DNA of 15,082 nt from SFLA01 sp045595785 (lineage in GTDB: Bacteria; Bacillota; Clostridia; Oscillospirales; CAG-382), in NCBI GenBank assembly GCA_045595785.1, contig JAZOBE010000016.1, positions 1 through 15,082 of the forward strand. Reading direction: 5' to 3'. A program made the position numbers and the translations under genes. Position 1 is the stretch's first letter. Every line of letters starts with the position of its first letter. Positions 14,574 through 15,082 of this stretch are shown here, in pieces. The notes beneath the pieces were generated by a model. That model made no database searches. It had not been told where the DNA came from and worked only from the letters and a program-made list of their open reading frames with translations.

Positions 14574-15050
14574 TCATTTATTTATATGAGAAATCCGTTT
14601 TTTAAGAACCCTATGCAAAACATATCCAAGTCCGCCGCAGGAAATTACTTCTCCCGCAAAGATGGAAAGATATATTACCCACAAAGCATCCGGCACACCG
14701 TAAAAATAGATAAGTACGGGAGGCACCACAACGGTATTTGCCAGCACAGGGAAAAACGCCGCCAGAAGAAAATGCTTTTTGCCAAACTTATAGGTAAGAA
14801 ATGCGGCAATAAGTGTTGCCAGCGACCCGAACACGATATCCCATATAAGTGCGCCCGCAATAAGGTTTGAGATTATACAGCCGATAAACAGCCCCGGCAC
14901 GGCGGCAGGGAAAAACACGGGCAGTATGGTAAGACATTCGGAAAACCGCACCTGAAACACGCCGATGGGATTTGGGGAAACAAGAGTGAGCGCCACGTAT
15001 AAAGCGGCGATAATTGCCGCTTCACATACAAAAAGGGTCTTTTTTTTCAT
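14574..15050 (-). CDS. queT: QueT family queuosine-precursor ECF transporter S component
   Basis: A 158-residue membrane protein with about five or six helices; in this family it is the substrate-binding S component that works with a shared ECF energy-coupling module to import a queuosine precursor. The family signature VSPNPIGVFQVRFSECLTILPVFFP (25-49, written in parts: NPIGVFQVRFSE, CLTILPVFFP) is present, as is the C-terminal EVISCGGLGYVL. The start follows AAGGAAG nine bases upstream. That ribosome binding site lies in a preQ1-I riboswitch-like tail, which supports the assignment. Confidence 0.88.
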   Translation of the reverse strand: MKKKTLFVCEAAIIAALYVALTLVSPNPIGVFQVRFSECLTILPVFFPAAVPGLFIGCIISNLIAGALIWDIVFGSLATLIAAFLTYKFGKKHFLLAAFFPVLANTVVVPPVLIYFYGVPDALWVIYLSIFAGEVISCGGLGYVLHRVLKKRISHINK

Positions 15051-15059
15051 TTTTGTGTA

Positions 15060-15082
15060 CTTCCTTAGTTTTGATTTAAGTG
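15060..15082 (-). promoter_or_regulatory. 3' part of a preQ1-I-like riboswitch upstream of queT (cut by the window edge)
   Basis: Read on the minus strand the segment is CACTT, then an A-rich AAATCAAAA, then CTAAGGAAG. Class I preQ1 riboswitches end in exactly this layout: the 3' strand of stem P1, an A-rich tail, and CUAAGG, which pairs back into the first loop as a pseudoknot and hides the ribosome binding site. Only this tail lies within the window. The position before a queT gene fits translational repression by preQ1. Confidence 0.5.

Overview
This window looks like chromosome from an anaerobic, low-to-medium GC Firmicute, most likely a gut Clostridium relative of the Oscillospiraceae/Ruminococcaceae type. 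The evidence is a complete Rnf complex operon in the clostridial order C-D-G-E-A-B, strong sigma-A promoters and AGGAGG-type ribosome binding sites, Gram-positive surface proteins with signal peptides, and an ECF-type QueT transporter. The lineage is inferred from gene content; nothing here fixes the species.

Left block (1-5059). The last 12 bases of guaA, including its stop codon (5048-5059), are repeated exactly at 12-23. The 3' end of guaA is a known integration site for genomic islands, so the roughly 5.0 kb between the two copies reads as a small integrated island or a degraded or cis-mobilizable element with no visible integrase. It holds a possible 11-residue leader-type peptide with its own terminator, a large secreted membrane-anchored metallophosphoesterase (minus strand), a divergent AraC-family regulator (plus strand), and a broken AT-rich coding remnant next to guaA. 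The phosphoesterase and regulator share a short intergenic region with two opposed promoters whose -35 boxes form a dyad, which suggests local control of one by the other.

guaA (minus strand, 5048-6028) encodes only the ATP-pyrophosphatase and dimerization parts of GMP synthase; no glutamine amidotransferase domain is attached or adjacent. Its promoter diverges from the strong promoter of the rnf operon, which is overlaid by a long imperfect inverted repeat (6143-6193).

rnf block (6264-12634, plus strand). rnfC, rnfD, rnfG, rnfE, rnfA and rnfB are tightly packed or overlapping and encode the ion-pumping ferredoxin:NAD+ oxidoreductase. The RnfG is about twice the usual length with two FMN-binding-like units, and the RnfE ends in a four-cysteine tail. 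Two more genes follow without a gap: a membrane-anchored NusG domain II protein and a Gx-transporter/HepS-like membrane protein. This pair resembles EetA/EetB of Gram-positive flavin-based electron transfer loci. A bidirectional terminator closes the operon.

Right block (12649-15082, minus strand). Reading leftwards from the window edge: a partial preQ1-I riboswitch-like leader, queT (queuosine-precursor transporter S component), a flavin reductase-like protein, and a lipoprotein with a discoidin-like domain and an SGNH hydrolase domain. The three genes are spaced as one transcription unit, but the last has no obvious functional link to the others.
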